Source of the DNA: Promethearchaeota archaeon
Lineage (GTDB): Archaea; Asgardarchaeota; Lokiarchaeia; Sigynarchaeales; SOKP01
Assembly: GCA_016839845.1 (NCBI GenBank)
Contig: JAEOTL010000095.1
Coordinates: 1 to 6,691, forward strand
Direction of reading: 5' to 3'
Length of the DNA stretch: 6,691 nucleotides
Shown: positions 5,858 to 6,691 of the stretch, one piece after another
How positions within the stretch are numbered: position 1 is the stretch's first letter
Layout: each line of letters begins with the position of its first letter
Notes under the pieces: model-generated
Told to the model about the DNA's origin: nothing
Database searches by the model: none
Seen by the model: the letters and a program-made list of their open reading frames with translations, nothing else
Position numbers and translations under genes: made by a program

Positions 5858-5869
5858 TGTAAAGAATCT
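5858..5869. other. 12-base convergent gap between TFS and the DUF167 gene
   Basis: The two stop codons are separated by only 12 bases with no hairpin or T-tract. Transcripts from the two strands are therefore expected to overlap. Confidence 0.6.
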
Positions 5870-6166
5870 TTAATCAAGTAAATCATTTTTAATTAGATCC
5901 ACATCTCTCCTTTCAAGAAACTGTAGTTGAACAACTTTTTTAGGATTTTTCTTGCCTGATAATATAACAACCTGATTAGCAGATATTTCTAACTTCTTCT
6001 TGAGTAAATTTATTAGTTCCTTATTTGCTTTGTTTTGAATTGGTTTAGAGCGAATGAAAATAGTGAGATAATCCCCATCATCTATACATTTTTGGAATCT
6101 AGCGTTGGGCTTAATTTTAACGTAGAGTAAAAACGTATAATCATCTTCCTTTATAATATAGCTCAT
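5870..6166 (-). CDS. DUF167 / YggU-family small protein (UPF0235)
   Basis: This is a widely conserved small alpha/beta protein without an established biochemical function. The 98 residues are the usual family length and cover the whole domain. The first strand and turn VKIKPNARFQKC (16-27) match the V-x-V-x-P-x-A start. LTIFIRSKPIQNKANKELINLLKKKL (34-59) matches the family core, with a conserved K-A-N before the helix. VVILSGKKNPKKVVQL (66-81) matches the v-x-i-x-x-G-x-x-x-x-x-K motif. It lies 28 bases downstream of the DHHA1-protein stop on the same strand, so the two are probably in one transcription unit. ATG 6166 has no recognisable Shine-Dalgarno but gives the expected N-terminus. Confidence 0.9.
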   Translation of the reverse strand: MSYIIKEDDYTFLLYVKIKPNARFQKCIDDGDYLTIFIRSKPIQNKANKELINLLKKKLEISANQVVILSGKKNPKKVVQLQFLERRDVDLIKNDLLD

Positions 6167-6194
6167 GGTCAGAAGAAATTTTGTGCTCTAATGA

Positions 6195-6691
6195 TTAGAT
6201 ATATTCATCTGCAAACGATGTTAATCGATTATATGATGCTATTGATAACCTAATACCCCCAGCTAACTTATGTCCTCCCCCTACTCCCCCCAATTCTTTC
6301 TTAATACGAGATATTATTTTGTTTACTCCCCCCTCATCGTGTTTTTCAAGATATTTGCGAGAGCATCGTACACTGAGTTTAATGGTTCCGGATTTTTTTT
6401 CGAGTCCCCCTAAAAATAAGATCTTTCCAGGATCAAAAAGCTCGTTAACGGCACTAAAACTTGCGGTGTCAGACCAATTACTGGGTGGGATTTTACCTCT
6501 TACTTCCATGAAAAGTGCTTTTTTTGTTTCATGACTTGGTTGTTCACTAGAGATTGTCTTTAAGTTTTTAACAAGATTTTCAATATATTCAGCATAGAGA
6601 GCCTTTGCGTATCGAGTAACAGATTTTAGTTGCATCATTGAAATAGCCGCACTGATATTTTTAAAACATAAGATATTAAGCAATAACGCAT
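6195..6691 (-). CDS. DHH-family phosphoesterase / RecJ-like protein, C-terminal DHHA1 part (truncated by window edge)
   Basis: The frame is open from the right edge to TAA at 6195-6197, so the 5' part, with the metal-binding DHH domain, lies outside the window. What is visible is about 165 residues. A basic, helical stretch is followed by a beta-rich DHHA1 domain: ILFLGGLEKKSGTIKLSVR, then a helix ending in KKELGG, then the signature GGGHKLAGG (6255-6281), which binds the nucleotide or phosphate substrate in this superfamily. Such proteins are nanoRNases, pApases or RecJ/GAN-type single-strand exonucleases; the visible part does not separate these. A TTG at 6683 could be read as a start, but the open frame continues past it and the conserved family needs an N-terminal domain, so I treat the gene as partial. 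In many archaea a RecJ-like gene lies next to rpsO (uS15); whether that holds here is outside the window. Confidence 0.85.
   Translation of the reverse strand, partial: ALLLNILCFKNISAAISMMQLKSVTRYAKALYAEYIENLVKNLKTISSEQPSHETKKALFMEVRGKIPPSNWSDTASFSAVNELFDPGKILFLGGLEKKSGTIKLSVRCSRKYLEKHDEGGVNKIISRIKKELGGVGGGHKLAGGIRLSIASYNRLTSFADEYI

Noticed and set aside
6231..6262. ATGATG-like sequence resembling a C box of an archaeal C/D guide RNA.
   Set aside because: It lies inside the DHHA1 coding region and no matching D and C'/D' boxes with suitable spacing could be found.
6241..6295. C-rich tracts in otherwise AT-rich DNA.
   Set aside because: They encode the glycine-rich GGVGGGH and AGG stretch of the DHHA1 signature on the minus strand, so they are explained by coding.
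6319..6534. Plus-strand open frame opposite the DHHA1 gene.
   Set aside because: Antisense to the DHHA1 domain, with no domain, no ribosome site and low-complexity content.
6195..6683. Reading the DHHA1 protein as a complete 162-residue gene starting at TTG 6683.
   Set aside because: The frame stays open to the window edge, and DHHA1 normally follows an N-terminal DHH domain, so truncation by the window is the simpler explanation.

Overview
The window is about two-thirds A+T and looks archaeal. Several genes belong to archaeal or archaeal/eukaryotic families: a form III RuBisCO, a ribose-1,5-bisphosphate isomerase, a TFS-type (TFIIS-like) transcript-cleavage factor, and a ribosomal protein of the eukaryotic eL22 family. 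To my knowledge, eL22 among archaea was reported from Lokiarchaeota/Asgard genomes. Together with the low GC and the bacterial-type UvrC, this makes a Lokiarchaeia-like Asgard archaeon the best guess. That is an inference from gene content; no rRNA gene is present to test it.

Layout from left to right. (1) The left edge carries the first 455 codons of uvrC on the minus strand, cut by the window border. (2) After a divergent AT-rich gap come, on the plus strand, a 62-residue zinc-ribbon protein of unknown role and then the ribose-1,5-bisphosphate isomerase with a strong Shine-Dalgarno site. (3) Tail to tail with the isomerase, 12 bases away, lies the form III RuBisCO gene on the minus strand. 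(4) A second divergent gap, containing a 7-bp-arm inverted repeat, separates RuBisCO from eL22 (plus). eL22 is followed by a CitG/MdcB-family (triphosphoribosyl-dephospho-CoA synthase-like) gene that probably starts at GTG. (5) A TFS gene (plus) then runs tail to tail with a DUF167/YggU-family gene (minus). The DUF167 gene lies just downstream of the C-terminal part of a DHH/DHHA1-family phosphoesterase, which is cut by the right border.

Metabolically, the isomerase and RuBisCO are two of the three enzymes of the archaeal AMP (nucleoside) degradation pathway. Ribose-1,5-bisphosphate, made from AMP by AMP phosphorylase, is isomerised to ribulose-1,5-bisphosphate. RuBisCO then carboxylates that to two molecules of 3-phosphoglycerate. 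AMP phosphorylase is not in the window. All RuBisCO catalytic residues I could place are present, so it should be an active enzyme and not a RuBisCO-like protein. The remaining genes are information-processing genes (eL22, TFS, UvrC, DHHA1 protein) plus small conserved proteins of unclear role. I see no mobile element, CRISPR array, tRNA or rRNA. The most notable single item is eL22; the substrate of the CitG-like protein and the role of the small zinc ribbon are the main functional unknowns.
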